A DNA stretch of 64,000 nt, taken from Neurospora tetrasperma FGSC 2508. Taxonomy: Eukaryota; Ascomycota; Sordariomycetes; Sordariales; Sordariaceae. Every line of letters starts with the position of its first letter. The stretch's first letter is position 1. The notes under the pieces were generated by a model. The model ran no database searches. It was not told the origin of the DNA and was given only the letters and a program-made list of their open reading frames with translations. Positions 10,821 through 26,101 of this stretch are shown piece after piece. The stretch covers positions 2,761,112 through 2,825,111 of the forward strand of contig NW_009799179.1 in the NCBI RefSeq assembly GCF_000213175.1, read 5' to 3'. Position numbers and translations under genes: made by a program.

Positions 10821-10921
10821 TGACAAGAGTGGGATTCGAACCCACGCCCTTTCGGACCACGGATATCTCGGATTAAGGGTTAACCTTAACGTGGCGCCTT
10901 AGACCGCTCGGCCATCTTGCC
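10821..10921 (-). tRNA. tRNA-Leu (AAG) with a 21-nt intron
   Basis: On the minus strand the acceptor stem is GGCAAGA/TCTTGTC and the anticodon stem CCACG/CGTGG. The loop reads TTAAGG then C, giving anticodon AAG. The long variable arm is typical of leucine tRNAs and the T arm is GTGGG/CCCAC with a TTCGAAT loop. The intron occupies 10863-10883 and starts after position 37. Confidence 0.92.
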
Positions 10922-10995
10922 GTTTTGATGAAATTTGGTCAACTTTCTGTCATTTTGAGATCGGCCTCTTTTCGCGGTCCATGCGAGCTGCCATC

Positions 10996-13642
10996 TTACT
11001 CCTCAATGCGGCCTTCCTCTTCATCCTTCTCACCCTTATAGACCTGTCTAATGAATCTCTCGGCCTCCTTAATAATATGCACGCTTTGATCCACGCTGGG
11101 CGAGCTCGGATCTCCTTGCACTTTCTGCCATCCTACCAACAATTCCCTCAAGTGGCTTCCCGCTTGGAGGATCTCGGGCCTGATGAGGTCTTTGAGCAAA
11201 GATATCCGGCAGGCGGCCAAGAGAACGAGCATTGCGCCTGCCATTCTGTTTTTCTCCGTGTCAGTACTAGATCCGAATCGAATCACGTATGGAAATAAGA
11301 CACAAGAAAGGATAAGAAAGGAAAAGGAGAGTGACGCACGAAAGTGAACAGATCCACGTATCAACTAATAAGGTCTGAGAAAACCCCCTAAGGTTCAAGA
11401 TGTGAAGTAAACATGCATCCAGGCAAGACTTGCAGTTAGCTAGGACTTCGTGTTCTGCTAGCTTTATGTTCATAGCTGACGGGGTAGTGGTACTGTTCAC
11501 GCCGACGGCCGTGCTGCTTGCTGGAACGGAGGCCAGGGGACCTTGGATGCCACGGGATCCACCGGCTGTTATATTTGGGCTGGTTACAGGGCTGGTTACA
11601 GGGCTGGAGCCGGCATTCGAACTGCTTAGCATCCACATAAGATATCTGTGGGAGAAGGTTAGTGGCTAGGTATCTTCCAGGCTCGGTTGATGGGAGCGAA
11701 CGAGTTGTAACTTACGGCCGGTAGATGACACTCCTACAAGTGAGATACCTTTGCCTCAGGAACCCCCCATGCTCCGTCTTTAATCCGATGATATTGTGCT
11801 TCGCACCGACTGGCGGCCACTCAACCTCGAAAGCAAAGGCTTCTGGCAGCACAGTCCTCCACTCATCCAACTGATGATCCAGCTCCTTCACAATGCCAGG
11901 GAACCGGTTATCATCCAAACTCGCGCCTGTTTCCCTCGCATACAGTAGCTGATGTACTCGATTCAGCAGCCTCCTCATCGAGATACAAGCCAAAAAGTAC
12001 AAAGAGCTCTGCTCCTCCTCTTGGGCGTTCGAATGCGTGCTGTACCCTGCACCTGGTAGCGGAACTGAGGATTCAATACGAGCAATACCTGATAGCGGCA
12101 AGTTGGAGAGCTCAGCTAAGTAATCCGATTCGAGGATGTAGCAGGACCAAAAGATGCGGCGGATACGTTCTTGATCTTCGGAAGTGGAATCTTGGTAAGA
12201 GTATGAAAGGAGAAGGAGACACTTGGTGGCTGCGGCGGAGATATACTCCCATGCTTGGAGGGGACGGCGAAGGAAGGCAAAGTAAAGACTGAAGGTTGAG
12301 AGATCAGTGTTAGTCAGAAAGAGAGCTGGAAATCTTGGAGGGTGGTTGATGCACATTGAAGCCGAAGAAACTCACGCTACGAAGAAAAGACACTGTGTGG
12401 CCATGGAGCTGACATCCATGTGGGCAACGTAAAGCTTCTTGAGCGCACTCTCGAAATACATATCGCCCGTTGCACGATAAGTTGCTCTGCGTCTCCGTTC
12501 GCTCTCAGGGACAGCAGCGCTTTCCATCAAGCCCGCCGTCACCTTGCTTGCACATCCCAGTGCCATAACGAGTAAAGCAAGGCAGACGCGGAGCTCATCG
12601 TTGTCTTCAAAGTTTCCGTTCGTGATGAGTGCCCGAGCATTCTGTAGCTGATTGCTTGACGTTGTAGGATACCAGAAGTTGACGGCATGCGCGAAGGCAT
12701 CCAAAATGCTGTCGACCTCTTCTTCTGTCACGTACGGATGGATGTTTCCTTTCTTCGTCTTGATGCAAGGACGAGACTGCTCAAGGTGGAAGATGGAAGT
12801 GTAGTCCTTGCGAAGACTGGGGAAGACGTCGAAATGGGGCCATTGTAGTATCGACTCCGTTGTAGAAGTGTGCCGTGATTCGAGAACAGCATTCTCCAGG
12901 TTGTTAGCGTTGTCTAGCTCGTCCGGATGTGGACAGAGGGTAGGCCGAGGTGTAATGCGCAGGTCTGTTAAGGAGCCCCCGGAGAAGCTCCTTCTACCAA
13001 CTGACGAGCCGATCGCTGGTGACAACACAGGATGAGAAGAACTGCGGTTGACGAAGTGTGGCGATGCTGCCTAGGTATACAAATGTTAGTGCCGGAGGTG
13101 CGACGAGTGAGAAGGGCAGCTGACAATGTTTGCATTTAGCTCGTGAAGATACTTCTCAACACGCAACACCCCTTCCAGAATGAGATCGCTCTTTCCCCTC
13201 CTGTGGTTTATTTTGTCAGCCAGTGATCTGTTTAATTGAGGAATGACAGACGTGATGGTATCGCTCACGAGTTGGCTTCGGATCCATAAGTGCAGTCGTT
13301 TTCAGTTGCGACACAAGCCGCACATGGCGCATTACCGTCACATCTATCATCAGGAAAGTAAGCGGCCTGAATTCCAGGTTCAAAACACCTCCACCACAGC
13401 GGCATGGCACCTTTGCAGGATGCACATGCGGGTAGCCAAGGGAACGATAAGAGGATCAACAAACCTTATTTTTCTGGACCTGCACAGGTCACACTTGGAT
13501 AGTAAGTTGCATAAGCGGATCACCTCTTTACCTCCAAGCAACATGGGGCCGAAATTCAGAGGAAAAAAGCAAAACTTACTGCGTGGGATGTTCTGAGCCG
13601 CTTCCTTGATGGCCCGCTACTGGTGTCGTTCTCCATGGCCAT
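10996..13642 (-). CDS. Zn2Cys6 fungal-type transcription factor, candidate cluster regulator
   Basis: Eight exons can be joined in frame (minus strand): 13580-13642, 13465-13493, 13269-13343, 13125-13200, 12376-13070, 11716-12288, 11340-11645 and 10996-11245, giving 688 residues. A short basic N terminus (RKRLRTSHA) precedes a perfect zinc cluster with Cys at 22, 25, 32, 38, 41 and 48 (C-x2-C-x6-C-x5-C-x2-C-x6-C). A second intron splits this motif just before its third Cys. A heptad-like segment follows at about residues 60-80. The middle part carries the fungal-specific regulator homology (RRIFWSCYILESDYLAEL). Family knowledge: such proteins bind CGG triplets as dimers in the nucleus. It sits next to a lactose-permease-type transporter and a beta-galactosidase gene, so control of those genes is likely but inferred. 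Most introns show clear CTAAC or CTGAC branch sites; the fourth uses a weaker GTCAGC donor. Confidence 0.88.
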
Positions 13643-14199
13643 CTTGCATCATCATTACTTCCATGCAGGATCGGCGTTGAAGGCTATCAACACTTTTAGT
13701 TTGATCCGAAGCGGTCCGATTTCAAAGGACTGATAACTAAGACCCGGCGTTAAGAGGTGAAAAGGGGGAAAAGGGACGCGATGGTCCCGGACATTCCAGC
13801 CATACCCCCCTGCCCCTAATATTGCGGGGAAAGCGGAGACTACGGAGACAAGGGGTCTGGGGTTGGGAATGATTTGGGGGGAGGAGGTAACTTACAGGAG
13901 CAGGCTACCATGCCAGGCTCGGACCCTATCAATCCATAAAGCCGTCGTGGTATACGAAAGCTGGAACTTCTCGTCCGGAAATTATTGGGCCATGACTCTA
14001 CGATGGACTGTGCTCAACACTCTCATAATGAGCAAGGCCAGGCGCTTACGGCCCGTAGTTGAACTCTGTAGCACGAACCCGAGTGTACTCTCTTATAATC
14101 ACATCAACGTGTGAAGGTTGGGCTGATGAAAATATTGATTGGCCATTTGAATCATGGGCTTAACGTCCATTTAATCACGCGCAAGTCCCATTGATCAAA
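13643..14199. other. Promoter of the zinc-cluster gene and 3' flank of the transporter
   Basis: This 557-bp gap lies between two minus-strand genes. It should hold the promoter of the regulator. No coding exon is seen. A C/G-rich segment lies near 13740-13870. Confidence 0.55.
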
Positions 14200-15907
14200 C
14201 TAGATTGTAACTTTCTCGTCATCCGGCGCGCCCATGGTGTTCAATACTGTCTGCGCACTCCTCTTCTCCAGGCTTTTCTTGACCGGGTTAGGAGCCGAGA
14301 ACACTTCCTCGAGTTCTTCAAGGGTACGATCCTTGGTTTCAGGGAAATAGAAGAAGATCACGACACCTTCGATGAGGTCCCAAAACACAAAAACGAGATA
14401 AAAGTAGTACCCGATCTTCTCGAAAGCAGGCCCAGAGGAATATTGAAGAACGACAGACGAAGCAGCGGATGCGAAATTTCCGACAGCAGTGCCTTTTGCG
14501 CGGGTAGCTGTGGGGAGTGTCTCCGCAATATACATGGACTGCAGGGCCGTCCATCCGAAAGAAAAGACAATGCCAAATATGAAGATAAAGGCAATGGTGG
14601 TGTTAGCGGCAGCACGTTGGGATGGGGTGAGAGCTTGAGTATCAGCGTCGTCAAGGTTACCAACATGGCCCGGCATTGCGAGTTTACTGGTACCCGTCAT
14701 GATGGCGAAGCAGATGGAAGAGAAGACAATTGTGTAGAGCAGAAGAGGACGGCGGCCAACGACATCGGTCATGCGTGCTCCCGTTACGGCGCCGATGAGC
14801 GACAAGGCTGGGTTGATACCGTTCAGCGCCAATACCTTGTGCTCATCGGTAATACCGGCTGATTTGAGCATGTTGACCATGTAATAGGAGGACAAGCTAT
14901 TGCCGCTGACTTGACCAAAGCAGGCCATGCCGAGGACGCAAATAAGGCGGCGACGGGCGGAGTGAGTGTTCCAAAGCTCGTGATAATCGTACCACTTCTT
15001 GTCGGATGCCTCTGACGAGATCTGGTTGGCCATCTCCTTGAGTTGCAGCTGTACTAGGGGGTGGTCGAGCCGGCCTTCGCCGTGGTAGGTGGCCAGGATT
15101 TTGGCAGCTTCTTCGTATCTGTCTTGAGCCATGAGCCACCTGGGACTCTCGGGCAACCAAAAGACTCCCAAGCACACAATTCCGGAGGTGATCATTTGGC
15201 ACCAGATGGGAATCCGCCACGCGTCCTTGTTGTTCTCGATATAGGAGCAACCATAGACAACCCACGAAGCGATGATAGAGCCAATGTACCAGGTCGTATT
15301 ATACAAGCCTGTCAGGGTGCCGCGCCACTTGGGGTGAGCCATCTCGCTGACATAGCAAGGGGCTGATACGCAACAGAAGCTGACGCCGAAACCGAGGACG
15401 AAGCGACCGCCTAGGAACTGGGATTTGGTATGTGTCGTGGCTTGGACGCAAGTGCCAATGATAATGACAAGAGCACCTGTGAACATGCCCCATCGACGCC
15501 CGAACCAGTCGTTGACAGGGGCGGTGAAGAAAACGGCAGCAACACTGCCGATGTTATACATGGCAAAAACAAGGCCGGTCCCTGAGCCTGCAGTGGACCT
15601 GGAAGAACCCAAGAGGTTAGCTGATGTATCACTCATGGGTGTCATGGCCGATGAACACATACATGTGGAAGTAGTTCTGGTAGGCTTTCATACCGTTCAA
15701 GCCTCCCATCAGACTTCCATCGTACCCATTGAGACATCCGCAGAGGTAGGCACACGCGAGGACAAGGTAGAGGCGGAACATGCTCTTGGACCAGGGCGAG
15801 TACTTTGTGTTGTCGACATCATGGGCCAGCTGGACAGTAACATCGGATTCTGGGAAGGCATCGTCATGGGCACCCATGGCCTCCTTTTCATTTATGCTGT
15901 GAGCCAT
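14200..15907 (-). CDS. MFS sugar transporter, lactose-permease type
   Basis: Two exons, 15663-15907 and 14200-15598, with an intron carrying a GTATGT donor, an AGCTAAC branch and a TCCAG acceptor, give 547 residues. There are about 12 hydrophobic segments and the standard sugar-porter signatures: GRRWG after helix 2, PESPRWL before the central loop, and [15 protein letters not shown] after helix 12. The N terminus ([20 protein letters not shown]) resembles fungal lactose permeases. It is divergently transcribed from a cytosolic GH2 beta-galactosidase, the arrangement known for lacpA-bgaD in Aspergillus nidulans, so uptake of lactose or a related galactoside across the plasma membrane is the best inference. 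A role in cellobiose or another beta-disaccharide cannot be excluded. Confidence 0.9.
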
Positions 15908-16280
15908 ATTGACTGGCTGATAGGGAGTTATGCTGAGAAAGAGCAATTGGAAGTTACCAGAGACACCTCTCCAAAGCGGAAAGCGAAGAGATCATCGTGC
16001 CCTTTTGTACCACGATGGCAAAGCAGTGATGAGCTCGTTACATGTGCTTCCACCGTCCTGGACCAGTCCAGGCTTCTTGAATTGGCGCAGCCCTGCATGC
16101 TGATTGATGTTGCTTTTGCACCCGTCAGCACCTTTCTAGGCTGCCGTGCCGAAGGGGAACTTGGAGGTTGTGGCTGCCAAGGGTGTCATAACCAGGGTTG
16201 GTCTGGGGCCCCAGACATTAGGTGCATTGTGATGGCGAATCTGGGGAACAAATCTGGGGAAACGGTGACAGGGTCGGTCT

Positions 16281-16297
16281 CGGTCCCCTTTCCTCCG
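16281..16297. promoter_or_regulatory. CGG-N11-CCG site 1 (Gal4-type zinc-cluster target)
   Basis: CGG at 16281-16283 and CCG at 16295-16297 are separated by exactly 11 bases. This spacing is that of Gal4 in yeast, and a CGG-N11-CCG consensus has, as I recall, been reported for the Neurospora cellulose regulator CLR-2. Binding is inferred. Confidence 0.5.
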
Positions 16298-16712
16298 AAC
16301 CTGGAGAGGCTGGACTCTCGTCCGCATAGCTCTGGTAGCACAGGTATCCCTATCCATGGTGTGAGAAGACCGTGGTGGCGATTCAGAACATTGGGATGAC
16401 CAGCGAGTGAGGAAATGGACGAGGCAATGATTCTGTTGGGGTACTGGTGACTGGTAGTGTTGCCCAATCTGTCACTCTGCCGAAGGAGAGGAATCAAACA
16501 AACGGCTGAATGTGAGCCCAGCAAAGGCCTTGACAATGTGCCATTGCTGTACAGTACCTAGGTAGAGATTATAGCAGCTGGAATGGGCTGCAAGCAAGAA
16601 GAGTGAAGAAAGGAGCAAAAGTGCAAGTTGGAGAACAGAAGCGATTTTGGAGCGCAGTGCCTGCATGTTGAAGCACCCAACCGCACCAACCAATCTCCTT
16701 CCACAATTGGGC

Positions 16713-16729
16713 CGGCTCCGACTTCCCCG
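16713..16729. promoter_or_regulatory. CGG-N11-CCG site 2
   Basis: CGG at 16713-16715 and CCG at 16727-16729 with 11 bases between. It is a second exact match with the same spacing in the same divergent promoter, 432 bp from the first. Confidence 0.5.
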
Positions 16730-17290
16730 ACAATTTGTGCCTCCCCCGCATTTCCCCCCAGTCATCCAAACAGTGAGCTGTTCATGAACTGATGTGCTAA
16801 CCCTTAACGGCTAGCTTCTTCGCTTTCTTCTGGTGACGGGACGGAGCCATCTTTTCTCATGTCTGCACCTTCCTTACTTCACCTACAAACAGCTTGGGAA
16901 GGAAGAATACTTTCCCAACCTGAACCGCGTGTACTCATTCTACTGACAACTTTGATTGGTGCAAGATACTCACTTACCTAGGTCTATGGGCCACTACGGA
17001 GGTAGCATGTACTTTCCATGTAGGCATCTATGCAGAAGAATGCGGGGTCACAGGGTCGCAGTGTACTACTGCCTCATTCAACGAGTCTCGCCTTCCTTTC
17101 ACCTTGTTCAATGATTACGAGCCAAAACACCAGGGAAGAACGTGCGGCGTTGCACTGGAACCGACGTCGATGACCGGGTACTTGATGCGGGAAGACACAG
17201 AACAAGATGGCCTGTCTCGGCTTGCTGGAAAATAAACACCTGGCCACTTGGCTGGCATCCTCTCTTGCGCTTGAGATTTCCCTTCGATAA

Positions 17291-20639
<3,349 letters not shown>

Positions 20640-22284
20640 AGGAAAGGCATTAGCATCAGTAGCAGGATGCTCTTTTCCATTGACATCTGTACGCCTTCAA
20701 AGCAAATAATTCCAAACTTGCATATCCTATCATGGCACAAAAGCACTTTCATCACACGTCTTTCGAATTACGACCCTCAAACATAGTCCCACGTGTCATT
20801 CAACAATTGTGCAACTGTAATACAAAAAAAGAACCAGTGAGGAGCGGAAACTGAAACGATTTCGATATCCCCTTTTTCATGGGTCACAAGACGCGGGGAA
20901 AGTGACAAAAAGCATGTTGAAGGCGCTTCTGATGTAAAATATGATAGCAACACACAATGCAAAATGCACAGCAACATTCAGACACTATGCACGCTTCGAC
21001 ACAAAGAGAGATGCCAGCTTCGCAGTTTATTATTGGCTAATTAAATACCTGACCGGATGTAAGCACAAAGTGCTTTCACTACCAGAACTTATGCATCCAC
21101 TCGCGCGTGGGTATACATCGTCCGCTTAGAGGGGAAAATAAGAGGGGGTATAAAGCTACTAAGGTAAGATAAAGTACCTTCGTTGCCTTGCGTCAGGCAC
21201 GTCATGCGATGAATGCAGACTTGTGCTATAACGCTGATGCATGGGAATAGATTGACGGCTGGTGGTCAGCAGCCAACAGCAATAACCTCCAAGAACGTCA
21301 TCACGCAAGCAGAGGTAACACAGAACATAAGACATCAATCAGTGACGTGGTGTCAAGCTTCAGGTCGGTTCCAATCCAACCCCGCTGTTATTTTCAAGAG
21401 GGAGGGGACTCGTGAATAAAAGCCCAAAAGAAGGCGAACTAAGGAGCACAAGCACAAGGAACTATCAAGCCAACGAATCTTGAGGAGACTCCCGTCGTTG
21501 ATAATGATTCATCTCAAGAAACCGCCGGGACATCAAAGGGGGGCGGCTGTAGGTTGAAATAAGCATAACAACCTGACTCCGCAGTAGGAACGGAAGGGAC
21601 GGAATACGTACAGTAAACCCCGCTTTCACTTTGTGCCACCAACAATTACTCCATCGGATCCTCCAACTACCACGGGATGGATTCTGGTGTTTTTATGTCT
21701 TGGTTCGCATTGATTACAATTCCCCCAGGAGGCCGGCCCCCAGAGCGGGAATTGGGCCGTGGAACCCTATGGCGCCATGTGCGCTTTTATTTTGGGTTTG
21801 ATCGGCATAATTATCCCTGTTGCGCGTAGGGTTGATTCTCGAATTCGAGCGATGATACTAGTATATTTAGAAGCCATGCGTGGTGGGTGTCAAATGCCGC
21901 GCAGTTCTATCTGTGGCGTGGCACGGTTGCTGTTTGTTAGCATTGCCGGCGCACAGGAGCATGATCTTGCAGCAAACAGGAATGCCGCATGTAGGCGATG
22001 GGGTGGACTTGTTGAAGATTACGAATATCAACACACGACCAACGATAGATTCGAGTCATCAAAAACGGTATTGAATTAACAAATGCCTAGATAACGTAGC
22101 CCGTACCCTCGCCGGGGAAGCACCAATTTTCCAAGCACACCACGCCGCCCCTTCATGAAGTATATAACAAGAAAGCAAGATAGGAAGGACCACATTGAAC
22201 CACCATAAATCAGGCTGCCTACAAGGCACCATCGATCATCGTCATGAATCAGAGACAAAGGTTTATATTTCGGGAACGAAATGT
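20640..22284. other. Intergenic region between convergent genes
   Basis: A gap of 1645 bp holds the 3' flanks of the beta-galactosidase and the Asp f 4-like gene. Open frames on the plus strand (for example 21759-22079) lack coding bias. A near-perfect TATAAA lies at about 21149, but no gene follows that I can support. Confidence 0.45.
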
Positions 22285-23193
22285 TTAGTCCTTGCCGCTG
22301 TAGCCGACCTTGATGTTGAGGGTGACCTGCTGGCCGCTCGCGATGTTGAGGCCAACACCGTCCTCAGCCTCCATACCCTTGGTGTAGGCGTTGGTACCAA
22401 AGCCACCGGGGAGAATGGTGGAGCAGGTGTCGTGGCCGCAAATCTGGCAGCCGGGAACGTCCATACCGGCAGCCTGGGCAACGAGAGAAGAGCAGTCGGC
22501 ACCAGACCAGCCACCGTTGCTGCTGTTCTGGAAGTCGAACTCGGCCCAGTTACCGGCAAACTGGCCGTTCGAAGTGGTGGGAACCTCCTCGGCAGAGAAA
22601 GCGCAGACACCCTGGGTGTTGGCGGCGGCGACGACGAGCTGGGTCTCGCCAGGCTGGAGGGTGAAGACGAGCTGCTTGTTGGTAGCGACCTTGAACATGC
22701 CGTTGAGGCCGTGGTCGGAACCCATCTTGTTGCCGCAAACAACCTGGTAGGGCACGTCGGCAACGTTGGTGTAGTACATGCGGTTGTGGTACTTGTCGGC
22801 GATGCTCTTGGGGACGGTCATCAAGTTGGAGTTCCACTCGCAGCCGTCAGCGTCGCCAGTGTTGCCAGTGTACATGATCTGAGCGTAGGTGACGCGCTTG
22901 GTGTTCTTGTTCTCGCCGCAGAAGGGAATGTACTCGTCATCGGAAGAAGAGTCGTCCCCGGTCGCAGCAGCCGCAGAGGACTGGGCAGGCTCGGGAACGG
23001 TGGTGCTGGAAGGAACGGCGACGGAGGAGGAGGAGGGGGTGGCGGCAGGGATGGGGATGGGGAAGTGCTTTTCGGCCTTGTAGAACTTGAGGTCGCGCTG
23101 CTGATGGGCGGCGCGGTGGAGGTGAGCGTGGCCAGAAGGCATGGCCGAGGCGCCGAGGACGCCGGCAAGGACGAGGAGGCTGGTGATCTGCAT
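22285..23193 (-). CDS. Secreted Asp f 4-like protein
   Basis: A single exon of 302 residues. It begins with a signal peptide (MQITSLLVLAGVLGASA), then a His- and Ser/Thr/Pro-rich region (~20-90) likely to be O-glycosylated, then a conserved domain of ~210 residues with paired cysteines (VPYQVVCGNKMGSDHGLNGM, GWSGADCSSLVAQAAGMDVP, CQICGHDTCSTIL). This is the pattern of the fungal Asp f 4 allergen family, extracellular proteins whose biochemical role is not established. The start is chosen at the ATG opening the signal peptide; an upstream in-frame ATG would add 17 residues with no signal character. The opposite strand is open for about 1 kb, a shadow of codon bias. Confidence 0.85.
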   Translation of the reverse strand: MQITSLLVLAGVLGASAMPSGHAHLHRAAHQQRDLKFYKAEKHFPIPIPAATPSSSSVAVPSSTTVPEPAQSSAAAATGDDSSSDDEYIPFCGENKNTKRVTYAQIMYTGNTGDADGCEWNSNLMTVPKSIADKYHNRMYYTNVADVPYQVVCGNKMGSDHGLNGMFKVATNKQLVFTLQPGETQLVVAAANTQGVCAFSAEEVPTTSNGQFAGNWAEFDFQNSSNGGWSGADCSSLVAQAAGMDVPGCQICGHDTCSTILPGGFGTNAYTKGMEAEDGVGLNIASGQQVTLNIKVGYSGKD

Positions 23194-26101
23194 CTTGTCG
23201 GGTTGAATAGATGTCTGTCTAGTTGGAATGGATAGATGGCGCAAAGGATGCTGGGTATATGTCTAGTCTATAGTAGTCGATTGAGATGAGGTGGCCGACG
23301 TGGTCTATGTTGTGCAATCAATCCAAGGAGTGTTGGTGTAGCGTGGGACCGCGGTCCAAAGGAATGGCTGCGAGATGGGGATATCTGCGCAAGAGTTGTA
23401 GAAAAGAGTGTGGTGAAGCGCAACAAAGGAGGCGTTGTGCGTCGTTGTGGTGTGTTGGATGGAGGAGGAATGAAAATCGCGAGGGAGAAGGAGGAGGGCG
23501 TCAAGTGGTTAAAAGAAACGAACGACAGAGCGACGGGAGCTGCCCCTGGTCCACGTTTGTGCAGACGGCGCCTGCAGGGGCACGCACACACATGCGTTCA
23601 GGGACCGGCATGCCTTCCACACAGCGCAGTGCGACGTTGCCCGGGGCAGCGAAATGAGGGCCTGGCAGAAATGATCCCTGGCACCTGGAAGATTGGTCTG
23701 GACAGGTGAGCCGAGTGGGTCTTGCAGTCCCTGCCACTCGTCAGGGCGGTGATCGTCCCATTTCTCGTCCCTGAGTGGCCAGCAGCGACCCGCCGTCCAC
23801 GACATCTGCTCAGGTACCTGATGCTTTTGATTGGCTGGCCCCTTTGATATCCCCCGCCTAATTCGCCGGCAGTTCGGTGGAACAATGGAACCCTTCGACG
23901 ACGCACAAAGGCGTAACGCTGACTTCCAGGTTTGTATTATGCAGCACCTTTGACCCACTGCAAGAATAGGTAGGTCACGTCCAGCTTGCCAAAGTCAAAG
24001 AAGCCATTGTTGTTTAGCTGACAATAGAATTCTCATTGTGACCACATTCGTCGACTTCCTTTCTCTTCTTTCACTCAAAGGGGCCCAAGACAGGACGCAC
24101 GTGCATTGACTGGTGTTCTGGAGATTAGGTGAACATGGGGGCGGGAAGGTTCCGTTGCTTTGGCGTCAAGGATGGCAGCGCTAGCCCTGTTTCTCGAAGC
24201 CTGGTCGCGGTCGGGTGGTCTGAAACGAGATGAACGGAAACGGGGGCAATGCCAACCAAAGAGCTTTGATCTCTAACACATGCTCGGATTAAGTACCGCG
24301 AAATGTGTTAGCGAGCCCCCTCGGCTAATTCATGGTTCGTTCATCCACAGTTTGATTAAAAGTGTAATGCGAATTGGCGTTGGCGGGTCGTTCCTTGGTA
24401 GACTTGGCAACACAGCACTCCCCCATTGCCCCGTTTCTCCGTTCCATTGGACCCCGTGGGCTGGTCGGGCCACCAGCGCAGTAATTCTTCAATGAGTAAG
24501 CGCGCACCTTGAGGTTTTCACAGTGAAACGAGAAACAAGCCGCGCCTGATGAAACTATTTGAATAAGGCATTGTGGTCACTGGATGACGACTTGCTAATG
24601 GTGGATCTTTGTTCAGTCATATCGATAGACTAGGCCAATTCGTGCTAGCCTGGGCCGGCTGTCTAGGGCTGCATCATGCGCCGACCGACGGCGCCTCCTA
24701 GTGTGAAGACTTGATGTTGAACAACTCTCCCCAAAAACACCAAACGGAGTCCTCTTGAACCGCGATCGATTTGCACCCCAGATAGGGAGCCTCAGAAGCA
24801 TTGGCGAGCGTTCCAGACTTCTAGAACCGGATCACTCCTGGGTCCGAGATGATAGAAGATGACGACGCGCTCAACCGAGGCTTCCAAGAATACAAACCAA
24901 TTGACATTTCGAACACCCAGCGAATCGCGGTATCCATGAGATGATCTTGGTGGCCGTTGTCCCGTATTCCACAATTAGCGAAGGGGGAATGGAGGAATGC
25001 CGGTTTACCCCTCCTTGCTGTTGACAAGGGGTCACTGCCACTGCCACAGTCGTTGTGCCCCTGAGTAGGTAGGTAGGTAGTGATCACTCCTGAGTCCAGA
25101 CTTCAGGCCCTCACCTCTCCTGCTCACAGTGCACGATCAAGATCCCATCAACATTGCGCATTCGATTGATATCTTGCCATCAACTCACTGTACCCCTATG
25201 AGCTGGAGAGGTCAAATGATGGCAGTCAAGATCACGTGAAGAGTAGATGGAACCTTCAATTCCATTCCATCGGATCCCGTTCTCTGTCTGCAGCGCTGCA
25301 AACAAGCCAATGCACAGACCACTTGCATGCATTTTCAGCTCCTGATGGAAGCGAAGCAGATGCAGAAGCCCTGCGGATGGAACTCCCGTCCTGCCGAGTG
25401 AGCGGTGGAGCCCGGGCACGGCGACCCCGCGAACGTGAGACGCAGCGGATCTTGCCCCGCCCCGCTCAGCTAAACTTTTCCTGTCTTGCCATTGGAAACT
25501 TTCGGCCTTGCCCAACCACGTCCGTTCATTCCTAGCAAAAGGCGATTTCAAAGTCAACAACCGTCCACCAAAACCTGCTGTAGATTATTCAGACTGGTCG
25601 ACCGGAAGCTCCGAATTCCCACTTTGCGCGATAACTTAGTCACTGAAACCGGGGCCCCGACACTTCCGTATTACGCAAGCCTTTCTCTCCTCCGACTCAA
25701 CGTACCGAGAAGCTTGCGCGTCGCTCGCGGCACGATATCGCATCGAATAATTTGTCCCACGGAGCCGAAACCGTACGCACTAACCACGATCTCCCAGATC
25801 GAGCTTGGCCGACCCGACCCGAAGAACGACTAGGGTACAACTACAAGCACAACCTGAGCTTGGTGGACACTAAGCAGGGGAAGCAGGAGCAAAAATTCTC
25901 GACTCAGGTCCAGCTCCCCAGACAGGCCCTCAGGGCGTTTGTTGTTGATCCTTACTGGATACCGTACCCCAATCTCAACCTTTGGTGTACTCGCTACCTG
26001 CCCGGTAGAGAGATTAGCCCGAACCACGATACCCGGAGGAGTAGAGTGAAACGCTAGAACAACCAGAACATAGAAAGAAACACCCACTCACCCACACCGC
26101 T
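23194..26101. other. Large divergent intergenic region
   Basis: This 2.9-kb region lies between the Asp f 4-like gene (minus) and the exosome gene (plus). No supported gene is found. A short (TAGG)n microsatellite occurs at about 25066-25080. Open frames around 23500-24000 and 25180-25830 overlap on several strands and lack splice or family support. Confidence 0.45.

Noticed and set aside
22195-23235. 346-codon open frame opposite the Asp f 4-like gene
   Set aside because: Shadow frame; the minus strand has signal peptide, paired cysteines and family motifs, the plus strand has none.
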